Positions 9,575-19,569 of a stretch of DNA of 64,000 nucleotides are shown here, one piece after another. Below the pieces are notes generated by a model, which was not told where the DNA came from, ran no database searches, and saw only the letters and a program-made list of their open reading frames with translations. Location: contig VCMS01000063.1 in the NCBI GenBank assembly GCA_022539475.1, forward strand, positions 124,001 to 188,000, in the 5' to 3' direction. The translations under genes were made by a program, and so were the position numbers. Origin of the DNA: Gracilaria domingensis. Taxonomy: Eukaryota > Rhodophyta > Florideophyceae > Gracilariales > Gracilariaceae. Numbering within the stretch: the stretch's first letter is position 1; each line of letters opens with the position of its first letter.

Positions 9575-11392
9575 TTACAAGCCGGACGGCCCAGCACCTG
9601 GGGTGCCCCCACTACCGGGAGCCCCGGAGAAGCGCTGGGCCGCTATCGCTTGCAATTCCGACTCGTCGGTCACCATATCGGGAACGGCCACTCCCACGCC
9701 TCGAAGGAAGTCGCGAATGACCGCCGCTCGCGGAATGAGAGAGGGACTGCCGCCCCCGGCGGATGCTACATCCTGAGCCCATGGGCCGGTCGGAGCGGGA
9801 GCCGCTACAGCGGGTGGGACAACAACCACGACTTCGTCGTCATCTCCCGTAGCTTCGGGCTCCGATACAACCCCCACGCCCTCTGGGCTCCCCGCATCCA
9901 TGGCGCTTCCTTCCTCTGCAGGGTCATCACCGTCATCGTTGACGTATACGAATCCTCGCGGGTGCCCTTCCGGGATATGACGCTCCTCTCGGCGGCGACC
10001 AGCCGCCTCAGCGGGACCAATTATCTCCCAAATCCATGGGTCAAAGTATACGAAGTCGCCGGCATTGGCGTTCCATCCCGAAGAACGGTCCGACTGCCGA
10101 CGAACCCCGTCGGAAATCTGGCTAGCAGGCACCTCGTTCCAGTCAATCTGGTCGATGACGTCCACCAACGCAGTGGCTTCGCGCGCATTGCGGACCGAGC
10201 CGAGTACTTCGGAGAGATCCAGCGCTCGGATTGCTTGCCGGATGAGCTCCGGGATGAACCAAACCCGGTACGAATCATATGCCTCGATGAGGAGGAAAGC
10301 CGCAACGCGGACGTTCCATTCTGTTGCAAGGATGCTCCACAGGCCGCAAGGCGGATCGTTCATGAAATACGAGTCTATGTAAGTTAGGCAGGGCGGTAGC
10401 TCTACTTGACACCCTCGTGGGACTTCGACCGCAGGCCAGAATGACGGCAGCGGTAGGTATCGCCCAGTATGGGAGTGACGCGCGATGCGCTCAACCTCCG
10501 TGCACTGGTACGGCACCAGTACCGTGAAGCGGGAACGCCATTTCCTCTCGAAACGGAGGCCTTCATGAAATTGAGACCGTGCAGAACGGCGAAGAACCGG
10601 GAGCTCGGCACGAAGAATGGGCCGCGCCCACAGGATCAACTCCTGCTGCGGCTGAACGGTGTCCGAATATCGGTCGATTTCGTCCAACGCGTTGGCTAGA
10701 TCGTCGCCGTAGCCGACCTTGCCGAAAGTTCGGTAACGTGCCACGTCATACTGGTACTGGGCCGGCACCGGATGCTCATTCGGAGCTCGGAAGTGTCGCG
10801 CGTACCCAATGCGGGCCATCTCATTGCGAGCAAATTGTCTCGTCTCGTTTCGACCTACAAACAGGCAACTCGGTGTGACCGCAACGCGGGCGATCCAGTC
10901 CCATGAACGGGTAACGTCAGCAGAAAGCCCACCAGGGAGTTGACCGTCGACAGCGTACGAGTCGACGAGCTCGGTATCCTGAACGGCCTCGGCGTCAAGC
11001 CAGGGAGCCTGGGCAAAAAGGAAACTGTGCCGGTGGGGATCCCAGATGCGTAACGCGCCTGCGGTAGGCCACCCACCCAGCGTAGCTGGCATCTCGGCGT
11101 TGAAGCAATCCCATACGGGCGCGGGACCAGCCTGATCTGGAGCGTGATCTTGTCCGGAAGAACCCGGCTGGGAGGCAGCCGCCGACTGCGGGAGAGGTAC
11201 AGACCGGAACGGCGGGTTGGAAACTTGCATACGTGCCGTCGAAGACGGATCGGCGTTCGGTTTGTTGGATATAGCGGGAGGGCTCGAGATGGCGAGGTTC
11301 GCTATTGACACCGGAGGTGTTGGTGGTTCCGAACAGTTCTCGGCAGACCCGTCTTGGGAGACTTCCTTATATACCTCCATCGCGAGGCGCAT
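9575..11392 (-). CDS. Antisense ORF of element B, homologous to antisense ORF1 of copy A
   Basis: 605 codons, ATG at 11390-11392, only 41 bp from the inferred LTR start. The N-terminus (about residues 1-95) is Ser/Pro/Ala-rich. Residues about 100-460 look folded and Trp-rich (GLWSILATEWNVRVAAFLL). Residues about 460-605 are acidic and then Gly/Pro-rich, ending GGTPGAGPSGL. Its residues about 205-460 align by eye with residues about 270-520 of antisense ORF1 in A, up to VYFDP. Unlike A, there is no stop between the folded part and the tail. An intact 605-codon frame in an element whose pol carries a frameshift suggests selection or youth. Function unknown. Confidence 0.72.
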   Translation of the reverse strand: MRLAMEVYKEVSQDGSAENCSEPPTPPVSIANLAISSPPAISNKPNADPSSTARMQVSNPPFRSVPLPQSAAASQPGSSGQDHAPDQAGPAPVWDCFNAEMPATLGGWPTAGALRIWDPHRHSFLFAQAPWLDAEAVQDTELVDSYAVDGQLPGGLSADVTRSWDWIARVAVTPSCLFVGRNETRQFARNEMARIGYARHFRAPNEHPVPAQYQYDVARYRTFGKVGYGDDLANALDEIDRYSDTVQPQQELILWARPILRAELPVLRRSARSQFHEGLRFERKWRSRFTVLVPYQCTEVERIARHSHTGRYLPLPSFWPAVEVPRGCQVELPPCLTYIDSYFMNDPPCGLWSILATEWNVRVAAFLLIEAYDSYRVWFIPELIRQAIRALDLSEVLGSVRNAREATALVDVIDQIDWNEVPASQISDGVRRQSDRSSGWNANAGDFVYFDPWIWEIIGPAEAAGRRREERHIPEGHPRGFVYVNDDGDDPAEEGSAMDAGSPEGVGVVSEPEATGDDDEVVVVVPPAVAAPAPTGPWAQDVASAGGGSPSLIPRAAVIRDFLRGVGVAVPDMVTDESELQAIAAQRFSGAPGSGGTPGAGPSGL

Positions 11393-11420
11393 CGAGCCGA
11401 CGGAGTCGGTGTCTCAGCCT

Positions 11421-11433
11421 GAGAAGGGGGAGA
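11421..11433 (+). other. Polypurine tract of element B
   Basis: GAGAAGGGGGAGA lies directly before TGTAG, the inferred LTR start. The LTR of family A also begins TGTAG. Confidence 0.65.
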
Positions 11434-12287
11434 TGTAGAGCAAAACGCCCTTCGTGGGGATGCACCGAGGTGTTTTTCATAGTTTGTTGATCCGTTACCG
11501 GCTTCGACACTTCAGGTTATGAGAGGTTACTGTAATGATGGCCCCATTTTGGGGTATGCCTCAGAAGGGTAGTGTTTCCGCACACGTGTGCTGAGTTGGC
11601 CCGATGACGGGTGCGATGTGGCAAGCCTGCCACGGTTTCACACGTGTAGGATGGTGGCCAGCAGCACCGGATAGTTAGATATTTTTAGTTGATATTTTCA
11701 AGTGCCCTATATAGGTGGCGGCACTTGCCGCCACTGTACGGGAAGTAAACCTCAAGGAGGCTTCTGGCTCTGACTTTCTTGCCGCTTGTGAACGGTTTTC
11801 GTCCCTAATCGGGCAAGCCGCCGCAATTCCGGGCTAGTCATCCGACCTCTACCACTGAGGAGTTCTAGTCCGTCGTTACGGCATCTTTTCTGTTGTTTTA
11901 TTGTTATTATTTCCGTCATACGGCTCCTATCACTCTGCCCTGTTAAGCAGGTTTGACCCACATTGTCTGGGAAAATTTCTTGATGTAACGAGTCAGTGCA
12001 CCCCCGCGCGGCTCGTTCGCTGTCTGTTTTGCCCAACACCGTTGGCCTGGATATCTCCACCCGCTGTGGCTCGCCGGAATTACGCGGATTCTACGCCGAT
12101 TCTACCGACCCCAACCTCCGGCTGCACGCCCAGGACGGGGCTGCCCGGATTTACAGCCGGCCTTTGTCAGCCCTACCGGAGGGTTCTACCACCGTCCCTA
12201 CCCCTATAGGGAGCGGGGCTCGAACACCCTGTCGGTGCGTTTTCCACGACGCGGCTCTTGTTTGCGCACTCGTGGGATTGCACCACA
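11434..12287 (+). repeat. Probable 3' LTR of element B (about 854 bp)
   Basis: Starts TGTAGAGC after a purine tract and contains the palindromic TATA motif CCTATATAGG (11704-11713). It is taken to end at ACCACA, like the LTR of A. Directly after 12287 an unrelated transposase frame starts. Only one copy is in the window, so the ends are inferred rather than shown. Confidence 0.55.
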
Positions 12288-12805
12288 CGAAACGCCCTTT
12301 TGCTTCCTCCCATTGAATGCAAGGACTGTGTACCGAGATCCAGCAGGTGTCGACAGTGCCATATTTTTGCAGTGGGTAGAAGTTTTTGTGGAGGAAACAA
12401 ATACACTGCGGAAGAAACATAAGTTTATTCTACTGACAATGGACGGCTATGGTGCTCATTGTACTTATCGTTCACTCCAATTGATGCTTCAGAACAACAT
12501 TGTCGCAATCGGCCTCCCCGCCCACACGAGTCATCGTACGCAGGTCCTCGACTACTCTGTGTTTTCTCCATTTAAGAACAGATTCCGAAACCTGCTTAAT
12601 GAACGAACGTTACAAAACAAGGCCACACGAAACGACATATACACACTGTGTGAGATACTCAACCATTCGTACAATTACGCCGTACGTTACACAAACATAG
12701 TTAATGGCTTCTCAGCTTGTGGAATATGGGACAATCAAACGAAAGGGCCTAATCACAGGGTCAGAATGCATAACGATATCACAAACATCGGTGAACATGG
12801 CAGGA
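12288..12805 (+). pseudogene. pogo/Tigger-like DDE transposase, C-terminal catalytic fragment
   Basis: The frame reads FLQWVEVFVEE, then LLTMDGYGAHCTYRS, then GLPAHTSHRTQVLDYSVFSP. These are the second and third acidic positions of the DDE_1 superfamily (pogo, Tigger, jerky). The part with the first Asp is missing because element B occupies the left side. On the right the frame is cut at about 12805 by the truncated end of retrotransposon C. It is a relic of an older DNA transposon that served as target for later insertions. Confidence 0.7.
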
Positions 12806-15565
12806 CATCAAGGAAGACCATGTCTCCCTCTACCACTTTGGTTACTCTGCTCACCTGACGGTCATAGTCCGCTTTGTATCGCTCCTGGGCCGCTGTCATC
12901 TTGACCTTGGCGTGCGCCAGGGCGGTGCGGAGCTTCTGGAGTATCGTCTTTTTGACCTTCGCGGGGGTAAACCTACCTGCCGCTTCGGAGAGTTCTGGTC
13001 CCGCCTGGACAATGATACCCTGTGGTGTGCGCGACAGTGCCAGGTCAAAGGGGGTCGTTTGCGTCACCCTATGGACCTGGAGGTTGTACGCGAACCTCAG
13101 TGGCTGTACGTACACCGACCACGAGTTTTGATGTTCCTCCACATAATGACGTAGGCGCGCCATGCGAATCTTGTTAAACCTCTCCACTTGGCCGTTAGTT
13201 TGTGGGTGATAGGCCGTAGTGAAGCAGTGCTTCATTCCTAACATGGTGAAAACGGCTTCGAAGAACTTCGAAGCTAAGTTTGAACCGTTATCGGGCAGTA
13301 AGTAGATCGGAGCGCCATACGGGTAGTCCAGTTTTCTAAGAAGGCTGTTGCCAAGGTGGTCGCTGTTTGGTTCTTGAGGGGTATCGCTTTTTTCAGTTTC
13401 GTGAACCTATCGGTTATGACTATCACAAAGCGGTAACCCTCTGAGGTCTTAGGCAGGGGCCCTAGTATGTCGATGGCCACAAACTCCAGTGGTCCCGGCG
13501 CCGGGAAGAGCTTCAGGTACTTCCTGTGCTTCCTAACACCACCTCGGGTCTTGATGCACGAGTTGCATTACGCCACATAGGTGTATACGTCGTTAGCCAT
13601 ATGCAGCCAGTAAAATTGCCTCCTTAGGGTGTAGTACAACTGCGTGGCTCCGGGGTGTCCAGACAGCCGCCGGTGGTGCGAGAGATATAACACCCTTTGT
13701 CTCAATGACTCTGGTACAACCTTCTAGAGGGCTCCGTCTAAGGGCGAGCGTCGGACCAGGTACCCATTGTGGTCTATGTCGAACTGGGAGTTCTTCTTTC
13801 CCAGCACGTCGACGAGCGTCTTACACCATCTATCGGTCGATTGCTCTCGTAGAAATTCCTCACGGGTGATTGGGGCGTGCCCTCCTTCCTCCACAGGGAT
13901 GAGGACCTCCTCTACCACTTGGTACGTGCTGTCATCATCCCAATAACCCTTGAGAACTTCGTAGACCTCTCGGTTTGTCGTCTCCACCGTGAAGCACGGG
14001 ATATCGTCTTCCACGGGGTCTGTATCTAACCCATTGGTGTTTAAGCGCGACATAGCGTCGGCTACCTGGTGTTTGATTTCCGGGCGGTACTGTACATCGT
14101 ACTCAAACTCTGAGAGTCTCAGGCGCCATTAAGGTAAACGGCCCGATGCGTCTGCCAAACCTAATATACATCTCAAGGAGCCTTGATGCGTTCGGAGCGT
14201 GAAGCGTACACCATATATGTAAGGACGCAGCATGAGCATACTCCAGACAACCGCTAGGCAATCTTTTTCCGTTACGGTGTAGTTCTATTCCGCTTGGTTC
14301 AAAGCTCTGCTCCAATACCCGATCGGTGCTACCGTGCCGTCCTGCTGCTCCTGCATGAGGCAGCAACCTATTTGGGCGTCTGATACGTTTGTGTCCAGCG
14401 TATATGGGAGACCCGTCTTGTGCAGTGCCAGTACCGGTTGGGAGAGATGCGCTGCTTTCAGTGTGTAGAAGGCCTCTACCTCCTCCTCCTCCAAGTGGTC
14501 AAAGTGGGTGGGTTGCCCCTTCTGTAATCTCCGGTTCAGGGGTTCAGCTATCTTTGCAAATCTCTTTATGAACCGGCGGTAGACGCTACATAGACCTATA
14601 AAGGATCGTATGTCTGTCTGCGACGTAGGGAGCTTCGATTCTTGCACCGCTCGGATATTCCGTTTGGTTACTTCGAGTTTCCCGGGGCTTATGGTGTGGC
14701 CTAGGTACTCTACCTCTTGGTTGAAGAACATATATTTCCTTAACTTGAGGGTCACGCCTGCTTTCCGTAGCAATGCTAGCACCACTTGGACGTGCGAGAA
14801 GTGCTCTTCAATGGACTTCGAGTGGATGACTACGTCGTCGATATATACCAGTGCGATCGTTCACTTCACCTTGGACAGTATAATGTCCAAAGCCCGTTGA
14901 AAGGTGGCTGGGGCGTTCCTTAGACCGAACGGCATGCGTAAAAAACGATTAAGCCCCGCGTGGCATGTAAACGCAGTCTTGTCACGGTCTCATTCTAGTA
15001 TTTCGATCTGCGAATAACCGCCGTTCGCGTCCAGTGTGGTGAAGATGTTGGCATCTTCCAGGGAGTCAATTCATTCATCCATCCTCGGGATGGGGTATGA
15101 GTCCCTCACCCTTACGGCGTTCAGTTTTCTGTAGTCAATACAGAACCTCATACGGGTCTCCCCTCGTTTCTGGACTAGCAGGACCGGGCTAGCCCATTCC
15201 GAGTTAGCCGGCTCTATCATCCCCTCGCGGAGCATTCGTTCCATCTCTTCCAGGTCCACCTCTCGTGCCTTGCGTCCCGCGCGGTATGGCTGTTGGTGGA
15301 TGGGACGGGAATCCGGTTTGAGGTCAATCCTATGCTGGGTGGCCTTAATGGCTCCAAGCTTCCCAGACCACATGGTACTAAATGGCTGCAAGAGTCGGAG
15401 GATCTGAGCTCCAAGCTCTTCGCCTTCGAGGCCTATATTCACCTCCGCTTTCCAATTGGTAACTGGATCGAGCTTCAATTTCTGGTCTTCTCGCTCGGCT
15501 AATTGCCGCGCTCTATAGTCTGTTTGCGGCAAATTGGCGCTGCCTCCTCCCTCCTTAGCGTCCAC
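12806..15565 (-). pseudogene. pol: Copy C pol: reverse transcriptase, RNase H and integrase remnants
   Basis: Fragments in order: RT N-terminus (15565-15071; RFCIDYRKLNAV), RT centre with the catalytic YIDD, RT thumb and start of RNase H (14785-14285; YTLDTNVSDAQIG), the RNase H-integrase spacer (14053-13724), integrase core (from 13480; AIDILG) and integrase end (13244-12806; GQVERFNK). Compared with D and A I see nonsense changes at DEC (TGC to TGA, 15071), in the GD/DR segment, before the YIDD (TGG to TGA) and in the zinc finger (CAA to TAA). A frameshift follows FLENW. It cannot make a working enzyme. Confidence 0.85.
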
Positions 15566-15580
15566 GACCTCGTGGGGCCA

Positions 15581-16384
15581 TTATAGTGTAATCGTTAAGA
15601 TCATACGAGAGGCTGGTAGAGCCAGACCAATTATAGTGTGCTTTGGCAACTTGACCGGGCGGTTGCTGAAATTACTGAGGTAGACCTGAAACCGTTTCAT
15701 CGGTATATTATCGACTATGCCATTTGCCATAATGGTCATATGTCGTTCGGCCAGCCGTGAATGGTTCTGAATGGATAACAAGCCGGGTTGTTGGCATGTT
15801 ACGTTCACGACCACGTGGTTCATAGGTGGTATAGTCAGCGCCTTTGCTAGTCGCACCTTGTTGGAGAGTGCATTTTCCGAGACCGGTTGGTGTCTTATGC
15901 CCTTCTTCGTCGGAGAGGCACCTTTGTGGTTACCAATAATGGCGATACGGGGACCATTATGGAACAGTACCGTCTTGGAGCGTGGGAAGATTGCTTTGAC
16001 GCGCTGATCTATAAACGTTCTCCCCAGAATACGGTCTGTTGCCAATTGGTTGACCACTATGAAGCGAGCTCGGACCTTCATGGTGTCGATTAATACCATT
16101 ATGGTAAGCGCTCTCATGACAGTTAGTGGTCTATTGTTAGCGTCCACCAGTGGGTTAGTTAGTGTACATGGCCGAAGCTTATCAAGTTGTCGGTTAGTTA
16201 GTAGTTTGGCATTAACCAGATTAGGTTCTGCCCCGGTATCCTGGACAGTGACGCACGGTACCAAGTGGTTAGAAGTAAACCCGAGGGTGACGTTTACCTT
16301 ATAGTTACTATGCTTGAGAAAGCATATTGGTTCGGTGCCACTCGTGAGGCTCTCCTCCCCTGTAACCAATGGGTAATTGTCCAT
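15581..16384 (-). CDS. Copy C aspartic protease region of pol
   Basis: 267 codons from ATG at 16382-16384. The active-site triad reads DTGAEPN, and a typical second motif is DRILGRTFID. It starts 56 nt after the gag stop, in the -1 frame relative to gag, the same spacing as in copy D. Retroviral-type proteases mature Gag and Pol. The frame ends just before the reverse-transcriptase frame and is probably part of a longer polyprotein. Copy D has DTGAGPN; both differ from the usual DTGA-S/T pattern at the fifth position. Confidence 0.8.
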   Translation of the reverse strand: MDNYPLVTGEESLTSGTEPICFLKHSNYKVNVTLGFTSNHLVPCVTVQDTGAEPNLVNAKLLTNRQLDKLRPCTLTNPLVDANNRPLTVMRALTIMVLIDTMKVRARFIVVNQLATDRILGRTFIDQRVKAIFPRSKTVLFHNGPRIAIIGNHKGASPTKKGIRHQPVSENALSNKVRLAKALTIPPMNHVVVNVTCQQPGLLSIQNHSRLAERHMTIMANGIVDNIPMKRFQVYLSNFSNRPVKLPKHTIIGLALPASRMILTITL

Positions 16385-16440
16385 ACTTGCAGCACTTGGT
16401 TCCGGAAGGCCTTCCGCATTCGGACATTTGGGGATGGCCT

Positions 16441-18396
16441 CTATCCCAACTGCTCGGCGTTATCCGCCTGCCAGGCGGAGTCCGGTTGGTCATGCTCCGT
16501 GATGATGTGTACCTGATGGGGTGTGGAGGCGTTGGAGCTCGCATTTGCCTTTCCAGTGCCTGCGCTCAGCGCCGTGGGCCCGAATATGTCCTGGTGGTTC
16601 TGGTGGCGAGCAGTCAGGAGCGCATTCCTGTTCTGCGGCGCCACGCTTGGACACCCTGTTGCCAAGTGGTGCGGCGACAAGCAAAACCAGCGTAGAAGAT
16701 TTCCCGTAGCGTGGTCTTTAAGTGCGAGTGAGGACGCGCGCGAAGGGGGACGACCTCCTGTGGGTGCCGCGCTCCGTTGCGGCGGAGGGAGTCCGCCTCC
16801 ATATCGGTTTACTGGCACCGCTACAACCGGACTGACCGGCGCGGATGCCTGGGATGATGGAGTTGGGGTTTGCCTCGAGGGGGGCTCGCTTGACAGCGAG
16901 CTAGACCAAGAGGTATTACCGCGCGATCGGGTGTTCGTCGGTGCATGCACCAAGTGGACTGGATGACCCTCCGAAGCATATTGTGTGGACGCCTCGTCCA
17001 TAGTGGTCTCTCCTTCTTCCACGTCGAACACGGACCGCCTGGTTTTTCCTTTCTCCTTCGATGTTTTGCCAAGTGGTACGGAATACCTCCGGGCGCCTGA
17101 CCGAACGGTATCGCGTAGCCCTTGAGCGTGGCGGGCTAGTGCGTTAGAGTCGACCGTGCGGTTCTTGGCTAGGTAGTTGCGAGCCTGTGATCGGATGGAT
17201 CTCGCCACGTTGTCGGCGTACATCGATTTCAACCTCTTGGTAGTAAAGACGCTTCCACCGCGGGAGGCTAGCGCCCATAGGGAGCGAGCAAATTCCAGTT
17301 CGGTCTGTCCCGCGCCCTGACGATACGCGTGGACCTCTGCGTACCCCTCCTGAACTACCTCATCGGTCGCATAGGTTTCCAGTAGGAAGTTAACCACCTG
17401 TGGATATGTCGTCAACATTTCCGTTTGGTTTTCGTCCACCGCCATGGTATTCCCTTGGAGGCGGCTATGGAGCAAAGCTCCGGCTTGACCGTTTAGGTAA
17501 AATTGAAACAGCCACATGGCTGCTGCTTCTGAAAACCCGTTCTGGTCACACGCGATCTTAAACCTCTGAAGGAAGTCAATGATCGCGATAGGGTCATCCC
17601 CGCTGAAGCGAGTCTCACCCAATAGGAAACGAAGCTTCCTATGATGCTTCGTTATCTTCTGGGCTACCTCTTTGGTATACTCAGCCTGTCTGTTCTCCAA
17701 CCTATAGGTGCGATAGTCAACCGCTTTGGTGAATAAATCATTTAGCGGTGTAAGTACCTCTAGGTCAGTCTCCTCGTCGGAAGTTGAGTCCGAATCATTA
17801 TACCGTTTGTTTTTACCCTTGCGGGAGTTCTTTCCCCTCTTCAAGCGAGAGTCCTTCCTCTTGCGTCTAGAACCTTTACGGTCGTCGTCTCCTGACGAGT
17901 CCGAATCGGTGTCTGAGGACGAAGAGTCCGAGTCCGATCGGCGACTCTTCCTCTTTCCCCTGTTGGTCTTCTTCTTCTTACTAGTTGGTTTACGTCGACG
18001 CTCGTCTTCTGAGCTTGACGAATTCCCACCAGGATCTCCACCACTTGGTCCTGACGGAGCTACACCAGTGGGTTGGGGGAGGTACTCTTGAGAGTCTCGA
18101 TCAACAACCACTCGGGTGACCTCGTTCAGGTCCAGCCGCGGCCCGAGTAGGACCTCCATTTGGTCTACCACTGTTACTGGAACGGGCTCCTCCGTTGCGG
18201 AGCCTGCTCCTTCGTCCACTTGGTAAGCCCGGGGAAGGGTCGAGGGGCCCCCAGCCTCTCGGTCTACCTTCTTCCCCTTAGGTGGGCGTTCCTTCCGAAT
18301 TAGGTCCTCCGTGTTATCCAACACCGGATAAGACACTGAACCCCGTACAGAGTAACCACTTGGTGGAGCGCTCGGCGCCCTTTTCAGGTGACGCAC
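16441..18396 (-). CDS. gag: Copy C Gag
   Basis: 651 codons, one open frame. Parts: Pro-rich N-terminus; a Ser/Asp/Lys/Arg-rich charged region (SDSDSSSSDTDSDSSGDDD); the capsid-like domain (FSGDDPIAIIDFLQRFKIAC; AMWLFQFYLNGQAG); a Ser/Pro linker; and a CCHC knuckle near the end. The knuckle reads RWFCLSPHHLATGC, so the first Cys is Arg here, while copy D keeps that Cys but loses the last one. The ATG used by D (34002) is ATC in C, so the natural start is lost. C also lacks about 95 residues present in D between VVVDR and YLPQPTG. It is probably non-functional despite the open frame. Confidence 0.82.
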   Translation of the reverse strand: MRHLKRAPSAPPSGYSVRGSVSYPVLDNTEDLIRKERPPKGKKVDREAGGPSTLPRAYQVDEGAGSATEEPVPVTVVDQMEVLLGPRLDLNEVTRVVVDRDSQEYLPQPTGVAPSGPSGGDPGGNSSSSEDERRRKPTSKKKKTNRGKRKSRRSDSDSSSSDTDSDSSGDDDRKGSRRKRKDSRLKRGKNSRKGKNKRYNDSDSTSDEETDLEVLTPLNDLFTKAVDYRTYRLENRQAEYTKEVAQKITKHHRKLRFLLGETRFSGDDPIAIIDFLQRFKIACDQNGFSEAAAMWLFQFYLNGQAGALLHSRLQGNTMAVDENQTEMLTTYPQVVNFLLETYATDEVVQEGYAEVHAYRQGAGQTELEFARSLWALASRGGSVFTTKRLKSMYADNVARSIRSQARNYLAKNRTVDSNALARHAQGLRDTVRSGARRYSVPLGKTSKEKGKTRRSVFDVEEGETTMDEASTQYASEGHPVHLVHAPTNTRSRGNTSWSSSLSSEPPSRQTPTPSSQASAPVSPVVAVPVNRYGGGLPPPQRSAAPTGGRPPSRASSLALKDHATGNLLRWFCLSPHHLATGCPSVAPQNRNALLTARHQNHQDIFGPTALSAGTGKANASSNASTPHQVHIITEHDQPDSAWQADNAEQLG

Positions 18397-18525
18397 GCCC
18401 CGTTTCTCGATTTAGGGAACTGGTGTCGGGGCAAATTGCTTCGGCAACGGGAACCAAACCACTCGAGTATTTCGTGACTTCCAAATCCTCCCTTTCCAAA
18501 ACCACTTGGTATTACACAAATTCTA

Positions 18526-18538
18526 GGTCGGGAGACCA
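18526..18538 (-). promoter_or_regulatory. Putative primer-binding site, copy C
   Basis: On the minus strand TGGTCTCCCGACC starts five bases after the LTR end. The same place in D has TGGTCTCCGGACC. The TGG start fits pairing with a tRNA CCA end; I cannot name the tRNA. Confidence 0.5.
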
Positions 18539-18543
18539 AAAGA

Positions 18544-19112
18544 TGTGGTATAACCGGTCGGTGCGAGCTGTGAATGGGGAGCCCTACGTGGGCTCGACCC
18601 GGCGGAGGGTTGAAACGCGTGACACCTAATAGGTCGGTAACACCCACCGTTGCCTATAGTGCACGGTGACCAAGTTGTAAATACGCCGGCACTGGTGAGC
18701 GTCAGGTTCGCATAACCCGCGAGGTCAGCAAAACTAAGAGGACTACTAGACTTACCAATTGGTGACGGTAGAACCGAACTGGTTTCGAATTAGCCCAGTT
18801 GGTGCTTAACTTGACCATTTGGTGTGGGAGATTGGCGTCTCGGGGGTCTAGTACCCCCGCGCGCCACTCTGGCTCTCACGGGCGGAGTGCCACGTGGGCC
18901 ACCGGGAGGTGCAATTGTGGTGCGCCACCCCGGCCACATATCTATACTACCTAGCAAATGTTAATTCTAAATTACTAAAAATAAACTAATTGGTCATTGC
19001 CATGCTTTTGCATACGCGTTCCACGTGGTACAGTAGACACCCGTGCTCAGAGCCAGGTGACGTCACCATTTGATCGAATAGAGCTCTCGCCGATCGGGCG
19101 CACTATACTACA
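18544..19112 (-). repeat. 5' LTR of copy C (569 bp)
   Basis: On the minus strand it runs from TGTAGTATAG (19112) to TTATACCACA (18544) and aligns along its whole length with the LTRs of A and D, with more substitutions. The first palindrome (ACCAAGTGGT in A) is degraded here, while ACCAATTGGT and ACCATTTGGT remain at 18754 and 18814. Confidence 0.9.
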
Positions 19113-19569
19113 GGTAAATTCTCCTATCAAGCCTTTTATACCGATTTCACCGAGTGACATCGAAAAGGTGATAAAAGTATGGAACGATGGAAGTAGTATT
19201 CGAGGGATTCTTCCGCTTCGTCTTCTCAGCGACGCAAAAAGCCGGTCTAGGCTTCTTACAGGATATTCAAATCATATTTGGGCTAATGGTGCGCAGAATA
19301 GTGCTTTTAAGAGGTACAAAAAGCTGGTGTATCTGTATCGAAGTTGGCGCCGGTTTCGTTCGATATCTATGAGGATAATGATCTTCCTGCTTGGAGTCAA
19401 GCACTGATTGGCTTCCACCAAGTCTATGATATTGATGGAAAGCCAAGGTGTCTAACTGCTGTGATAAAAACTTACAACTCCAACGACTTATGAAGCTAAG
19501 TTACGAAGGCATTCATTAACTGTTCCGATGCTGTTTTACATCAATAAGATTGCAGTAAACTGTGGCATT
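19113..19569 (+). other. Coding-like fragment of unknown origin beside LTR C
   Basis: A plus-strand frame reads out of the LTR into SDIEKVIKVWNDGSS and continues to 19407. It looks like amino-acid sequence of a helical, basic protein (FKRYKKLVYLYRSW). I do not recognise it. It could be the flank of the site into which C inserted. Confidence 0.3.

Larger units (their letters stand above)
6090..12287 (+). mobile_element. Element B: second Ty3/gypsy chromovirus family, 3' part, interrupted by A
   Basis: Immediately after the LTR of A, the DALSR motif typical of the RNase H-integrase junction begins, followed by integrase, a very long linker, a chromodomain, a hairpin-rich spacer, an antisense frame, a purine tract and a probable LTR. 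Its integrase is clearly diverged from family A. The part of B upstream of the A insertion lies outside the window. The right boundary is inferred. Confidence 0.8.
12806..19112 (-). mobile_element. Family-A gypsy element, copy C, 5' LTR to integrase, 3' end missing
   Basis: Read on the minus strand: LTR (19112-18544), primer site, gag, protease, reverse transcriptase, RNase H, integrase. Homology to copy A stops inside the C-terminal integrase domain at about 12806, where the pogo-like fragment begins. There is no chromodomain, no antisense region and no 3' LTR. It has many stops and frameshifts, so it is an old copy. No target duplication can be tested, because one end is lost. Confidence 0.88.

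Noticed and set aside
12190-12250. tRNA-like T-arm (minus strand GTGTTCGAGCCCC) near the end of the B LTR
   Set aside because: No matching acceptor, D or anticodon arms at proper distances; probably chance in a GC-rich LTR.
12235-12287. First codons of the pogo-like frame
   Set aside because: They lie in the inferred LTR of B and do not resemble transposase; homology starts after 12288.
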